NCBI RefSeq assembly: GCF_000007905.1
Contig: NC_004917.1
Location: forward strand, 868,001 to 932,000
DNA length: 64,000 nucleotides
Reading direction: 5' to 3'
Source of the DNA: Helicobacter hepaticus ATCC 51449
GTDB lineage: Bacteria > Campylobacterota > Campylobacteria > Campylobacterales > Helicobacteraceae
Below, one piece after another: positions 25,662 to 34,670 of the stretch. How positions within the stretch are numbered: position 1 is the first letter of the stretch; every line of letters begins with the position of its first letter. The position numbers were made by a program, and so were the translations under genes. The notes below the pieces were generated by a model that made no database searches, was not told the origin of the DNA, and saw only the letters and a program-made list of their open reading frames with translations.

Positions 25662-26405
25662 ATGAAAAAAAGATTTTTATTGTTCTTTATAACAAGTTTT
25701 TTACAAGCAGCTCACTGGGGCTATGGCATAGATGATGGAGCAGAGAAATGGGCTTCTCTTAGTCCGGACTATGCTCTTTGCAAAACGGGTAAACGCCAAT
25801 CTCCTATTAATATCACTCGCTCTCATCTTAAGCCTACCGAAAATCAACTCCGCTTTTTATATAAACATCAAGAAAAGGTAAAAAATATTATAAATAACGG
25901 ACACTCTGTGCAAATTAATTTTCAAAATGGTAGTGCAGTAAGATTGAAAAACACTTATTATTCCCTTGTGCAACTCCATTTTCATAGTCCTTCTGAGACA
26001 CAGATTGAGGGCAAAAATTTCCCGATGGAAATGCACATCGTGCATCAAGATAAACAGGGCAACACTCTTGTGATTGCAGCACTTTTTGAAGAGGGAAAAG
26101 AAAATCCCTCACTTCATAAAATTATTGAATCTATGCCTCAAAAAGTAAATCAAAGCAAGCCCTTTGGCACACTTAACATTAATAATATTTTGCCCAAGCA
26201 AAACGGATATTATGCCTTTGATGGGAGCTTAACCACGCCACCTTGTAACGAAAATGTCCAGTGGGTAGTATTTGTTAATCCTATTCAAATCTCCAAAAAA
26301 CAAATTGAAACTTTTCAAGCAGTCCTTCACCATAATGCAAGAAATGTGCAGCCCCTTGGTGATAGGGTAATTGAAGTTGCTCCACCTCTTCCGATTACGT
26401 ATTAA
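25662..26405 (+). CDS. Alpha-class carbonic anhydrase, periplasmic
   Basis: Hydrates carbon dioxide in the periplasm, important for acid and CO2 adaptation in Helicobacter. The 247-residue precursor has a signal peptide (MKKRFLLFFITSFLQA). HWGY is at 18-21, and QSPINI follows at 46-51. The zinc ligands are His106 and His108 (QLHFHSPSE) and His125 (MEMHIVH). The substrate-pocket threonines are in SLTTPPCNE, whose Cys probably bonds to Cys40. All expected residues are present. AAGGAA lies before the ATG. Confidence 0.95.
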   Translation: MKKRFLLFFITSFLQAAHWGYGIDDGAEKWASLSPDYALCKTGKRQSPINITRSHLKPTENQLRFLYKHQEKVKNIINNGHSVQINFQNGSAVRLKNTYYSLVQLHFHSPSETQIEGKNFPMEMHIVHQDKQGNTLVIAALFEEGKENPSLHKIIESMPQKVNQSKPFGTLNINNILPKQNGYYAFDGSLTTPPCNENVQWVVFVNPIQISKKQIETFQAVLHHNARNVQPLGDRVIEVAPPLPITY

Positions 26406-26415
26406 GATTCTCTAA

Positions 26416-26431
26416 TGTATTTTAAAATACA
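26416..26431. repeat. Perfect 16-base palindrome between cah and the rhodanese gene
   Basis: TGTATTTTAAAATACA reads the same on both strands and starts 11 bases after the carbonic anhydrase stop. It could act as a weak terminator or an operator; being AT-only at its centre it may also be chance. Confidence 0.3.
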
Positions 26432-26454
26432 ATGCATTCTTAAAAAGGAGATAT

Positions 26455-26784
26455 ATGCAACTCAAAGGTAAAAATAATTTAAGTCTTGCCACACCTATAT
26501 ATGCAACTGATTTAGATGAAAGTTTTTGTATTATTGATATGCGTTATCCTGAAGATTATGAGATTTGTCATATCCATAATTCACATCAACTCAATAATCC
26601 TTATGACATCTATGCACTTGCCAAAAAACACCCCGATAAAAAATGTGTGCTTGTGTGCTACTCTGGGCATATGGCAAGTATTCTAGGCACAGAGCTTGTG
26701 CAAGAGGGGCTAGAGAATATATACTTTTATGACGATGAGTTTGCTACACTTGAGAATGCAAATATTCAACTCATCACTAAATAA
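26455..26784 (+). CDS. Single-domain rhodanese-like protein
   Basis: A 109-residue cytosolic sulfurtransferase-like domain. FCIIDMRYPEDYEICHI (residues 24-40) is the CH2A-type segment. The active loop is CYSGHMAS with Cys68 in the catalytic place, so it can form a persulfide. AAGGAG precedes the ATG. It has no N-terminal signal. The sulfur acceptor is unknown. Confidence 0.85.
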   Translation: MQLKGKNNLSLATPIYATDLDESFCIIDMRYPEDYEICHIHNSHQLNNPYDIYALAKKHPDKKCVLVCYSGHMASILGTELVQEGLENIYFYDDEFATLENANIQLITK

Positions 26785-26793
26785 TGCTATAAT
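26785..26793 (+). promoter_or_regulatory. Extended -10 element of plsY-folB
   Basis: TGCTATAAT lies between the rhodanese stop and plsY, 31 bases before the plsY ATG. It matches the TGnTATAAT form of Helicobacter promoters. Confidence 0.6.
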
Positions 26794-26823
26794 CATACAA
26801 TCATACCAAGAGGAAGGAATATT

Positions 26824-27498
26824 ATGAGTTTTCTATCAAGTGTGCTTTATACGTTATCAAATATCAATATGATTTTTTATATCGTAGCATTTTTATTTGG
26901 AGGAATCCCTTTTGGATGGCTTTTGGTCAAAGTGCTCTATAAGGTGGACATTCGCGATATTGGCTCAAAAAGCATTGGTGCAACAAATGTCTATCGTGCA
27001 GTTAAGGAGATTGATGAATCTAAAGCAAAATATCTCTCTATTTTGACAATTATCCTTGATGCAACAAAGGGTCTAATTGTCGTGCTTGGGGCAAAACTTT
27101 TAGGAATGAGTTATGAGACACAATGGAGCATTGCACTTTTGGCAATTTTGGGGCATTGTTACAGCCCTTATTTAGGATTCAAAGGAGGTAAGGGTGTAGC
27201 CACAGCAATTGGCTCTGTATTGTTACTTATCCCTGTAGAGGGCATATGTGGCTTAATTATATGGGGCATTGTGGGCAAAGTCTTTAAAATTTCTTCCATT
27301 TCTTCACTTATAGGTGTGCTAGGCACGATTGGATTAACTTTTGTATTGCCCTATATCTTGCCATTGCCAGATTGCATATCTATTATTAAACAAATTAATA
27401 CTCACACGCCCTTAGTGCTTATAGGATTATTTATTTTTTATACACATATACCCAATATCAAACGTCTTTTTAGCGGAGAGGAAAATAAAGTGTTATAA
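26824..27498 (+). CDS. plsY: Glycerol-3-phosphate acyltransferase PlsY
   Basis: Inner-membrane enzyme that acylates glycerol-3-phosphate from acyl-phosphate, the first step of phospholipid synthesis. The 224-residue protein has five membrane segments. Its three motifs are visible: GGIPFGWL near 28, the substrate motif GSKSIGATNVYR near 48, and HCYSPYLGFKGGKGVATAIGS near 113. The stop shares a base with the folB start, so the two are coupled. Confidence 0.95.
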   Translation: MSFLSSVLYTLSNINMIFYIVAFLFGGIPFGWLLVKVLYKVDIRDIGSKSIGATNVYRAVKEIDESKAKYLSILTIILDATKGLIVVLGAKLLGMSYETQWSIALLAILGHCYSPYLGFKGGKGVATAIGSVLLLIPVEGICGLIIWGIVGKVFKISSISSLIGVLGTIGLTFVLPYILPLPDCISIIKQINTHTPLVLIGLFIFYTHIPNIKRLFSGEENKVL

Positions 27499-27833
27499 TG
27501 GAGCAAATTACACTACACATTGAGAATCTCACCTTTGAAGCAATTATTGGAATCTTAGAGTGTGAGCGGCTTAACCCACAAAAAATCCTTGTTGAAGCAC
27601 ATATCACCTATACTTATCAATCGGAGCACTATCTTGATTATGTGCTTATAAGCGAGATTATCCGTCATCATCTCCAAACAAAGACTTATGAGCTTTTAGA
27701 ATCTGCGCTTATTGACATTATTGATGATCTCAAAGCACAATTTAATACGATAACTTGTATCACTTTATGCATCAAAAAGCCCGATATTCTTGCTCCACTT
27801 GTCGTTGGTGCAAGTGTTACTAAGACATTTTAA
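27498..27833 (+). CDS. folB: Dihydroneopterin aldolase FolB-like
   Basis: A 111-residue T-fold protein in folate synthesis. LHIENLTFEAIIGILECERLN matches the family N-terminus (usually xGxxxxGVxxxER), and CITLCIKKPDIL matches the usual KP motif near the end. The usual Tyr/Lys active-site details are partly replaced, as in other epsilonproteobacterial FolB. The start ATG overlaps the plsY stop (TAATG). Confidence 0.75.
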   Translation: MEQITLHIENLTFEAIIGILECERLNPQKILVEAHITYTYQSEHYLDYVLISEIIRHHLQTKTYELLESALIDIIDDLKAQFNTITCITLCIKKPDILAPLVVGASVTKTF

Positions 27834-27837
27834 TGCC

Positions 27838-28797
27838 CTATTCTTGCTTTTTTTGTAAAAGTTTATTCAAGCGATGTTGATTTGCCTCGCTCACTTTTGC
27901 TCCTAGCTCAATAAGTTTTTGAGCGGCTTGGATTTGAGGCTTACGCTGAAAGTTTTTACCACTTAGTGCAGCATCAAGCGGTGTTTCCCCAGCTTTTAAA
28001 GCGTCAATGGGCATATCTTTTTGTGTAATGAGGTATTCTAAAAGCTCCAAATTTCCATCACGTGTAACAAAATGCAATATATTACCACCACCAAAGTCAT
28101 TAAGAAACTCCTCATCAAAATACAACATAAGCTCTAAAATATTGGCATCTCCAAAAGTAACTATACCATTAGTTTGTGGATATTTAGGATTATTATAAGT
28201 TGCACCTTGGGCAAGTAGCTCCCAAAACATATCATAGCGATGATACATTGCGCTTAAATCAAGTGCGCTTACACCATTAACATCATAGATTCTATTTCCC
28301 AGCTTAAATGCTCCCGAAAAAGCATAATCATCAGACATCATTCTATCAATATTAAAGCGCGGAGATATTTTTTGTGAGAGAATATCTATATGTCCAGAAT
28401 CTGCAAGAATAGCTCTAAACACTTTAGGAGAATTAAATACAATGGATACCATAAGAGGCGTAATTTCAAGTCGAGGAGAATAAGTTGTATAAAATAAAAA
28501 ATACCTGCTCCACTCATTGGCATCAAGCATTTTTTTATAAGTGCTCACATCATCATTAATAATTGCTTTAAGAAATTTTTGTTCTTTTATACATTGTGAA
28601 ATTGCATCTTTATTTTTATAATAGGAATTTGGCGTAATACCTTTAAGAATATCTACTTTTTGACAATTTACTTGAAGTAAAGATTTGAGACTTTCTTCAA
28701 GGCTCGGTGGATTATCTATGTTCCACTGCTTAGAAAACCACCCTCCAAAAACAAAATTACAAATACAGACGCTCATAAGAATATATCTTTTAAGCAT
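27838..28797 (-). CDS. Secreted ankyrin-repeat protein
   Basis: I start this at the ATG at 28797, five codons inside the longest frame, because GGAG precedes it and the product then begins directly with a signal peptide (MLKRYILMSVCICNFVFGG). The roughly 319-residue protein has ankyrin-like repeats in its second half: GVSALDLSAMYHRYDMFWELLAQGA, GNILHFVTRDGNLELLEYLI and GETPLDAALSGKN. The first half has paired Cys residues. A periplasmic binding role is likely; the partner is unknown. Confidence 0.75.
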   Translation of the reverse strand: MLKRYILMSVCICNFVFGGWFSKQWNIDNPPSLEESLKSLLQVNCQKVDILKGITPNSYYKNKDAISQCIKEQKFLKAIINDDVSTYKKMLDANEWSRYFLFYTTYSPRLEITPLMVSIVFNSPKVFRAILADSGHIDILSQKISPRFNIDRMMSDDYAFSGAFKLGNRIYDVNGVSALDLSAMYHRYDMFWELLAQGATYNNPKYPQTNGIVTFGDANILELMLYFDEEFLNDFGGGNILHFVTRDGNLELLEYLITQKDMPIDALKAGETPLDAALSGKNFQRKPQIQAAQKLIELGAKVSEANQHRLNKLLQKKQE

Positions 28798-28887
28798 AAT
28801 ATTTAACTCCATAACTTATCTTTTATCATATAATCTATAAGGCTTTAAAACTACAAAAGAGTATTATCTAACTTTTATATGAATGTG

Positions 28888-30282
28888 TCAAATATTATTT
28901 TGATACCCTATAAATGTGTAAATTCTCCGCATACTTTCTTCTATACCAAGCACAGCAAGAGCTTCGCATACACCAATACCACCGCTTTTACCTAGCAAAG
29001 CGCAACGCAATGTCGGCATAAGTTTGCCTATTTTTATCTGATGCTCCAAAGCAAACTGATGCAAATAAGATTCAATAATATTTGGATTATCCTCCCACGA
29101 AGCCATATTGAGATTTTTACATAACTCATTAAGCCATTGTGTCGCATTTGCATCAAGTTTTATGCGCATTTTTTCATCATAGCTACAAGGTGCATTCATT
29201 ACTTCATTAAAGCCTTGTGCAAAACTCACTAATGTATTACTTCTATCCTTAAGTGCAGGATAGAGAATCTCACGCTTAGATTCTGATAACTTTGTTACCC
29301 CAAAATGTCCTAAAAGCTGCTCAAGGAGAGTATTGTCCATATATTTAATATAATGTTGATTAAGCCAAAGTAATTTATCTTCATTATACGCGCTAGGCGA
29401 GCTATTAAGTTCATTTGGATTGAAAAGCTCAAGCATCTCTTCAAGTGAAAAAATTTCTTTATCACCATAACTCCAACCAAGCCGAACAAGAAAGTTTAAA
29501 ATTGCCTCTGGCAAATAACCCATTTTAGCGTAATCCATTACACCCATTGCTCCATCTCGTTTGCTTAGCTTCTTTCCTTGAGAATTAAGAATCATTGGCA
29601 CGTGAAAAAATCTAGGTAGAGCAAACCCAAGCGCATTATAAATAATAATTTGCTTTGGTGTATTGCTCAAATGATCATCACCACGTATCACATCTGTAAT
29701 GCCCATAAGAGCATCATCTACTGCCACAACAAAATTATAAGTAGGTGTGCCATCACTGCGCGCAATAATAAAATCATCAATTTCTTTGGCATTGATACTT
29801 ATTTGTCCCTTGATACCATCTTCAAATTCTATATTACCTTCAAGTGGAGCTTTTATGCGCACCACAGGTTGGATTCCTTGCGGAGGTATGCCTGTAAAAT
29901 CACGATAGCGATTATCATAACGCGGTGTTTGTTTATTTTTTTCTTGTTCCTTTCTTAATGCGTCTAACTCTTCTTTACTCATATAACAATAATACGCTTT
30001 TTTACTCTCTAAAAGCTGTTGGATATATGTTTTATACAAATCAAAACGTTGACTTTGATACACTACTTCGCCATCATAATCTAACCCCGCCCACTCAAAT
30101 GATTCTATAATCGCTTTTGTTGCTTCCATAGAGTTGCGTGCTAAATCTGTATCTTCAATGCGAAGCAAAAACTTTCCTCCATTTGCTCGTGCATAGAGGT
30201 AATTAAACAATGCTGTGCGTAAGCCACCAATATGCAAATATCCTGTGGGTGAAGGTGCAAAACGTGTAACAATCTTATCCAT
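28888..30282 (-). CDS. gltX1: Glutamyl-tRNA synthetase GltX1
   Basis: Charges tRNA-Glu. The ATG at 30282 is preferred over the GTG one codon upstream, since AAGGG lies six to seven bases before it. The 464-residue protein has RFAPSPTGYLHIGGLRTA with the HIGH-equivalent HIGG, and KLSKRDG as the KMSKS equivalent. It is close to H. pylori GltX1 (HP0476), for instance in AYYCYMSKEELDAL and RYDNRYRDF. Helicobacter usually also has GltX2, which charges tRNA-Gln with glutamate; that gene is not here. Confidence 0.95.
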   Translation of the reverse strand: MDKIVTRFAPSPTGYLHIGGLRTALFNYLYARANGGKFLLRIEDTDLARNSMEATKAIIESFEWAGLDYDGEVVYQSQRFDLYKTYIQQLLESKKAYYCYMSKEELDALRKEQEKNKQTPRYDNRYRDFTGIPPQGIQPVVRIKAPLEGNIEFEDGIKGQISINAKEIDDFIIARSDGTPTYNFVVAVDDALMGITDVIRGDDHLSNTPKQIIIYNALGFALPRFFHVPMILNSQGKKLSKRDGAMGVMDYAKMGYLPEAILNFLVRLGWSYGDKEIFSLEEMLELFNPNELNSSPSAYNEDKLLWLNQHYIKYMDNTLLEQLLGHFGVTKLSESKREILYPALKDRSNTLVSFAQGFNEVMNAPCSYDEKMRIKLDANATQWLNELCKNLNMASWEDNPNIIESYLHQFALEHQIKIGKLMPTLRCALLGKSGGIGVCEALAVLGIEESMRRIYTFIGYQNNI

Positions 30283-30425
30283 CACAAACCCTTGAAAATA
30301 AAAAATGTTTGGGATTGTATACCAACTTAACTTAATGCCATATTTGATATTTTTTATTACAATGCAAAAGATAATGACAATGGCATATTTGCCTTAAAAT
30401 CAGAATCTCGCACAAAGGAAAAATA

Positions 30426-31478
30426 ATGTTTGCAATTACAGGAGGAGGAACAGGTGGACACTTAGCTATTGCCAAAGCACTTGCACAAGAAGCCCAAAAA
30501 AACAATCAACAATCAATTTATATTGGCTCACAGATAGGACAAGATAAAACGTGGTTTGAAGGAAGCTCACTTTTTACGCATTGTTATTTCTTAGATTCAA
30601 CAGGAGTGGTGAATAAAAAGGGTTTGGGTAAAATCAAAGCTATTTTTAAACAACTTAAAGCAGCGTGGGAAGCGCGAAATATCCTTAAAAAACACAAGAT
30701 TGAATATGTTATTAGTGTCGGAGGCTTTAGTGCAGGAGGAGCGAGCATAGGTGCAATTTTAAGTAATACACCCCTTTTTATCCACGAACAAAATGCCATT
30801 AAAGGCAAACTCAATGAGATTCTCACTCCCTTCGCAAAAGCTATATTTGGTAGCTTTGAGGGCAAAAGCAAAAACTTTATTCACACTTCATATCCTGTGC
30901 GTGATGAATTTTTTACCCATTCACGAGTGCGTGAAAAGCTACACCACCTCCTCTTTTTGGGTGGATCTCAAGGTGCAAAAGGAATCAATGACTTTGCTTT
31001 ACAAATTGTGCCAGAATTATTAAAAAGAGGGATTACTATCGCTCATCAATGTGGAGAAAGAGACTTTGAACGTATCAAAAAAGCTTATGAGCATATTGGC
31101 ATATTGGATAAGGTTGATGTTTTTGCCTTTGATAAAGAAATTGTATTGCGTTTGCAAAAGGCAGATTTGTGCATTGCGCGTTCAGGTGCTTCAAGTCTAT
31201 GGGAAATGAGTGCAAATGGACTTATTGGGATATTTGTCCCCTACCCATATGCAGCAAAAGATCATCAATACTATAATGCTTTGCATTTTACCAAACAAGG
31301 ATTGGGATTACTTCTTAGAGAATCGCAACTTGATATGCTACGAGTTTTTACATTTATAGAATCTTTACAAAAACAAGAAGACTCATTAAGTGAAAAATCT
31401 CATTTGCTAATGAGCAAAATACAACCTAATGGAGCAAAAGAGATTTTAGAGCATATTACATCTTTGATGTCTCATTAA
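30426..31478 (+). CDS. murG: MurG, lipid II synthase
   Basis: Adds GlcNAc to lipid I on the inner face of the inner membrane. The 350-residue GT-B enzyme shows the N-terminal glycine-rich loop ITGGGTGGHLAIAKAL, then VISVGGFSAGGASIGA, the donor-site loop FLGGSQGAKGIND and IARSGASSLWE. AAAGGAAA precedes the ATG. H. pylori murG lies in a different neighbourhood near fliW. Confidence 0.95.
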   Translation: MFAITGGGTGGHLAIAKALAQEAQKNNQQSIYIGSQIGQDKTWFEGSSLFTHCYFLDSTGVVNKKGLGKIKAIFKQLKAAWEARNILKKHKIEYVISVGGFSAGGASIGAILSNTPLFIHEQNAIKGKLNEILTPFAKAIFGSFEGKSKNFIHTSYPVRDEFFTHSRVREKLHHLLFLGGSQGAKGINDFALQIVPELLKRGITIAHQCGERDFERIKKAYEHIGILDKVDVFAFDKEIVLRLQKADLCIARSGASSLWEMSANGLIGIFVPYPYAAKDHQYYNALHFTKQGLGLLLRESQLDMLRVFTFIESLQKQEDSLSEKSHLLMSKIQPNGAKEILEHITSLMSH

Positions 31479-31540
31479 AAGCAAGCTTATATTTTACCCT
31501 TTAAATAACTTGCTTTAATAAAGTTTGCTATACTTTTACC

Positions 31541-31617
31541 GACCCTTTCATCTAGCTGGCCAAGGATATCACCCTTTCTCGGTGAAAACGGAAGTTCAAA
31601 TCTTTCAAGGGTCGCCA
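31541..31617 (+). tRNA. tRNA-Glu (anticodon TTC), divergent second copy
   Basis: A 77-base tRNA with encoded CCA. The acceptor stem pairs GACCCTT with AAGGGTC, with discriminator G. The anticodon stem TCACC/GGTGA encloses CTTTCTC, giving TTC. The T stem GGAAG/CTTTC contains a G-T pair and the T loop is TTCAAAT. Its sequence differs strongly from the cluster tRNA-Glu at 23635. A TATACT element lies just upstream at 31529-31534. Confidence 0.93.
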
Positions 31618-31640
31618 TTAGTTTTGTTTAAGGATAGATT

Positions 31641-32399
31641 TTGAAACTTATCTCGTGGAATGTTAATGGGTTGCGCGCCTGTATGAATAAAGGCTTTATG
31701 GATTTTTTTAATGAAGTCAATGCTGATATTTTTTGTATTCAAGAATCTAAAATGTGCAAAGAACAAGCTCAATTTCACTTTGAAAATTATAAAGAATATT
31801 GGAATAGTGCAGAAAAAAAGGGGTATTCTGGCGTGGTAATCTTAAGTAAAACTCAACCTATCAATGTCGCCTACGATATGGGAATAACATATCACGATAA
31901 AGAAGGACGCATTATTACAGCAGAATATCCACATTTTTATCTTGTCAATGTCTATACACCCAATTCTAAACGTGAGCTAGAACGGCTAGATTATCGTATG
32001 AAATGGGAAGATGACTTCAGGGCATTTGTTAAAAACCTTGAAAATCATAAATCCGTTATTATTTGTGGTGACCTCAATGTAGCTCACCAAGAAATTGACT
32101 TAAAAAACCCAAAAACAAACCGCCGCAACGCAGGATTCACAGATGAAGAGCGAAATAAAATGAGTGCGCTTTTAGACGCTGGATTTATTGATACTTTCCG
32201 TTACTTTTATCCCACACTCACAGGGGCTTATAGTTGGTGGAGTTATATGGGCAAAGCACGCGAAAACAATACAGGGTGGCGAATTGATTATTTTCTTTGC
32301 TCACAATCTCTCACTCCTTCTCTTAAAGACGCAAATATTTATCCGCATATTTTTGGTAGCGACCATTGCCCTGTAGGCTTAGAACTTAAACAATTATAA
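31641..32399 (+). CDS. xth: Exodeoxyribonuclease III / AP endonuclease
   Basis: Base-excision repair nuclease of 252 residues. The start is TTG at 31641, with AAGGATAG seven bases before it and the conserved MKLISWNVNGLRA beginning there. Metal and catalytic residues appear in order: ADIFCIQESKM (Glu), the YTPNS loop, ICGDLNVAH (Asp-x-Asn), TGWRIDYFLCS (Asp) and FGSDHCPVGLEL (Asp-His). It lies directly after the tRNA-Glu. Confidence 0.95.
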   Translation: MKLISWNVNGLRACMNKGFMDFFNEVNADIFCIQESKMCKEQAQFHFENYKEYWNSAEKKGYSGVVILSKTQPINVAYDMGITYHDKEGRIITAEYPHFYLVNVYTPNSKRELERLDYRMKWEDDFRAFVKNLENHKSVIICGDLNVAHQEIDLKNPKTNRRNAGFTDEERNKMSALLDAGFIDTFRYFYPTLTGAYSWWSYMGKARENNTGWRIDYFLCSQSLTPSLKDANIYPHIFGSDHCPVGLELKQL

Positions 32400-32422
32400 A
32401 AAGATGAGGGGAGGGATACATA

Positions 32423-33052
32423 ATGAAAACGCACATTCTCAAGCTTCTTCAGCTTAAGCAGCTCTACAAACGCGTATCTTGTGGTGAGCAATACACAAAT
32501 ACATTTCATCATCCTTCGCAACCACAAGCTGCTTTAGAAAATAATTTAGAATCTATTATTAAAAACTGCTCATTATGCAATCGCATTAAGCACTGCAAAG
32601 AACCCTCTTTTGGCATTTTAAATCCCCAAAGTCAGCTTTGTTTTATAACCGAAATCCCTTTAGTTGATGAAAAAGGAGTATTTATCCAAAATAAAAGTGC
32701 GCTTATGATTCAGAATATCATTCATAATGTATTCAGGCTCCAAATGGGTCATATATCGCTTTTATCGCTTGTAAAATGTGATGCACATAATCCTTACCTT
32801 GATAAAAGCAATATACTCTCCTGTATGGGATTTTGCCTCACACAACTACAAAAAATTACACCAAAAGTATGTATTTTGCTTGGCAATCAGGTTGCTGAGC
32901 ATATTTTGGGGCAACGTTTAGAACATAGTAGAATTTTATGGCACAATAACAAAAAGTTTTTAATTACTCATTCGCTCAATGAGCTTGTGCGTAATCCATC
33001 TCTAAAAAAAGAAGCACATAATGACTTTTTAATTGCAAAAGGACAGCTATGA
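32423..33052 (+). CDS. Uracil-DNA glycosylase family 4/5-like protein with altered motif
   Basis: A 209-residue protein. CSLCNRIKHC (about 49-58) resembles the first Fe-S cysteines of family 4/5 UDGs. LLSLVKCDAHNP, ITPKVCILLGNQVAEHILG and the late LITHSLNELVRNPSLK match the C-terminal half (normally THPSxLLR). The usual active segment GEAPGxxEDxxGxPFVG is replaced by ITEIPLVDEKGVFIQN, so glycosylase activity is doubtful. GGAGGG precedes the ATG, and the stop overlaps the next gene by four bases. Confidence 0.65.
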   Translation: MKTHILKLLQLKQLYKRVSCGEQYTNTFHHPSQPQAALENNLESIIKNCSLCNRIKHCKEPSFGILNPQSQLCFITEIPLVDEKGVFIQNKSALMIQNIIHNVFRLQMGHISLLSLVKCDAHNPYLDKSNILSCMGFCLTQLQKITPKVCILLGNQVAEHILGQRLEHSRILWHNNKKFLITHSLNELVRNPSLKKEAHNDFLIAKGQL

Positions 33053-34290
33053 TACAAACTTTTCGTTTTAAATTAATCTCACTTATGTGTTTTTTTACAT
33101 TATTTACCTTAAATGCTTTCGCCAAAAGCTACATCATCTCCCCTCTTCCATTACCACAGCAAGAAATCATTAATGTTGATACAGGCAAATGCAGCAATTC
33201 GTGTTTGTTTGATTTTTTTGCTAAAGGGCAATTTTTTTCATTTATCGCTTTTTTTGACCCACAAACAAATAATACCGAATTGCGTTCAAAACTCTCTGAA
33301 GCATTAAGTGATTTGGGCATATTTAATCAAATGCTCCCTCCCACATTACAAGGCAATGCCAAAATAAAACTTGCTCTTTTAATGCCTAAAAAAATCATTG
33401 GACGCTATTCGGCAAGTAGTATTGATACAATTTTAGCCTATCTTATGGCACGAGGCAATGATTTTGTATTTGAGATTTTTGATACAGGCGATGAGAGCGC
33501 AACAAACCTACGCAACACTTACGCTAAAATTGCTCAAGAAGATTATGATTTTGTCATCGCTATCCTTACAGCAAATGGCACACAAGAATTTGTCAAGCTC
33601 AATATAACACTACCAACCTACCTCCCCACTATCAATAAAAAACAAGTTAAAGCTAACTCTCTTGATAAGAATCTTATTTTTGGAGGAATTGATTATGAAG
33701 CGCAAATTGAACTTCTCCTCTCTCTTGCAGGAGGAAAATCTATTGTTGCTTACAATGATAGTAGCTTCATTGGGCGCAATTTAGGAGCAATATTGAAAGA
33801 TAAAAGCGGACGTGTTATTTTTGAGGAGGTCATAGATGCTAAATCAGCCACGACTATTACCCAAAAACTTGGCACCTATAAGCAATTTATTGGAGGAAAT
33901 GCTGTATTTTTTAACACTCCCGTAGTCAAAACAGGACTTATAGCTTCACAGCTTGCACTCTCTAAACAAAAACCAGATAAGCTTCTCTCTACACAAATTA
34001 ACTTCAATCCTTCACTACTCTTGCTTATACAAAAAAGTGAGCGCAAGAATCTATTTATTGCAAATGTTATTAACAATCAAAATCAACGACTTGTAGAGTA
34101 TGCTTCACTATTGGGTGGAGATTTGCGCTATGATTGGGTAAATTATTCTACTGCCATAGGAGTAGAGCAACTCATAGCTCCACAAATTATCCAAAGCAAT
34201 CGTTTTTTTAAAGAAAATGTGAAAGATGCGCAAGTGGAATATGTGAATAAAATCTTTAAGAGTGATACAAAAAATTTCTATGAATATTAA
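33049..34290 (+). CDS. Secreted conserved protein, possibly periplasmic-binding-protein fold
   Basis: A 413-residue protein with a signal peptide (cleavage near LNAFA-KS). The body alternates strands and helices, with KIKLALLMPKKIIGRYSASSIDTILAYLM and FVIAILTANGTQEF, reminiscent of type I periplasmic-binding-protein or LpoA-like folds. No ligand motif is recognised. It overlaps the UDG-like gene (ATGA) and the cysteine-cluster gene downstream, so these genes form one rightward operon with the TPR gene. Confidence 0.6.
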   Translation: MIQTFRFKLISLMCFFTLFTLNAFAKSYIISPLPLPQQEIINVDTGKCSNSCLFDFFAKGQFFSFIAFFDPQTNNTELRSKLSEALSDLGIFNQMLPPTLQGNAKIKLALLMPKKIIGRYSASSIDTILAYLMARGNDFVFEIFDTGDESATNLRNTYAKIAQEDYDFVIAILTANGTQEFVKLNITLPTYLPTINKKQVKANSLDKNLIFGGIDYEAQIELLLSLAGGKSIVAYNDSSFIGRNLGAILKDKSGRVIFEEVIDAKSATTITQKLGTYKQFIGGNAVFFNTPVVKTGLIASQLALSKQKPDKLLSTQINFNPSLLLLIQKSERKNLFIANVINNQNQRLVEYASLLGGDLRYDWVNYSTAIGVEQLIAPQIIQSNRFFKENVKDAQVEYVNKIFKSDTKNFYEY

Positions 34291-34669
34291 TAAAGACTAT
34301 CCCTTTACATTTGAATCACACGCTTGCAAGAGTTGCGGAGGGAAGTGCTGCACGGGCGAGAGTGGTTATGTATTTGTAAGTATTGATGAAATGCTAGATA
34401 TTGCCTCATCATTAAATCTTGATTTTGAATCTTTTACGCGTTCATATGTGCGCAAAGTAGGATATCGATTCTCATTTATTGAAAAAGCTGATAATGGCGC
34501 ATTATCGTGTATATTTTTTAACACATATACCAAAGAATGCAATATTTATAAACATCGTCCTAAACAATGCCGTGATTTTCCTTTTTGGGAAGCACATAAA
34601 TCTCTTGATGAAAATGCTCTTGCTATGCTTATGCACGAATGTCAAGGCATACGCACAAAAAAGGAATAA
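34280..34669 (+). CDS. YkgJ-family cysteine-cluster protein
   Basis: A protein of about 129 residues with the family motif ACKSCGGKCCTG near the N-terminus, and CIFF, C-x-IY and CRDFPFW further on, giving the CxxCxxxCC layout thought to bind zinc or an Fe-S cluster. ATG 34280 is the likely start, inside the end of the preceding gene; a GTG at 34262 is in frame. The function of the family is unknown. A second, smaller member lies at 53637-53912. Confidence 0.8.
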   Translation: MNINKDYPFTFESHACKSCGGKCCTGESGYVFVSIDEMLDIASSLNLDFESFTRSYVRKVGYRFSFIEKADNGALSCIFFNTYTKECNIYKHRPKQCRDFPFWEAHKSLDENALAMLMHECQGIRTKKE

Positions 34670-34670
34670 A

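Noticed and set aside
30584-30871. 95-codon minus-strand frame opposite murG
   Set aside because: Shadow of the MurG glycine-rich region with no independent evidence.
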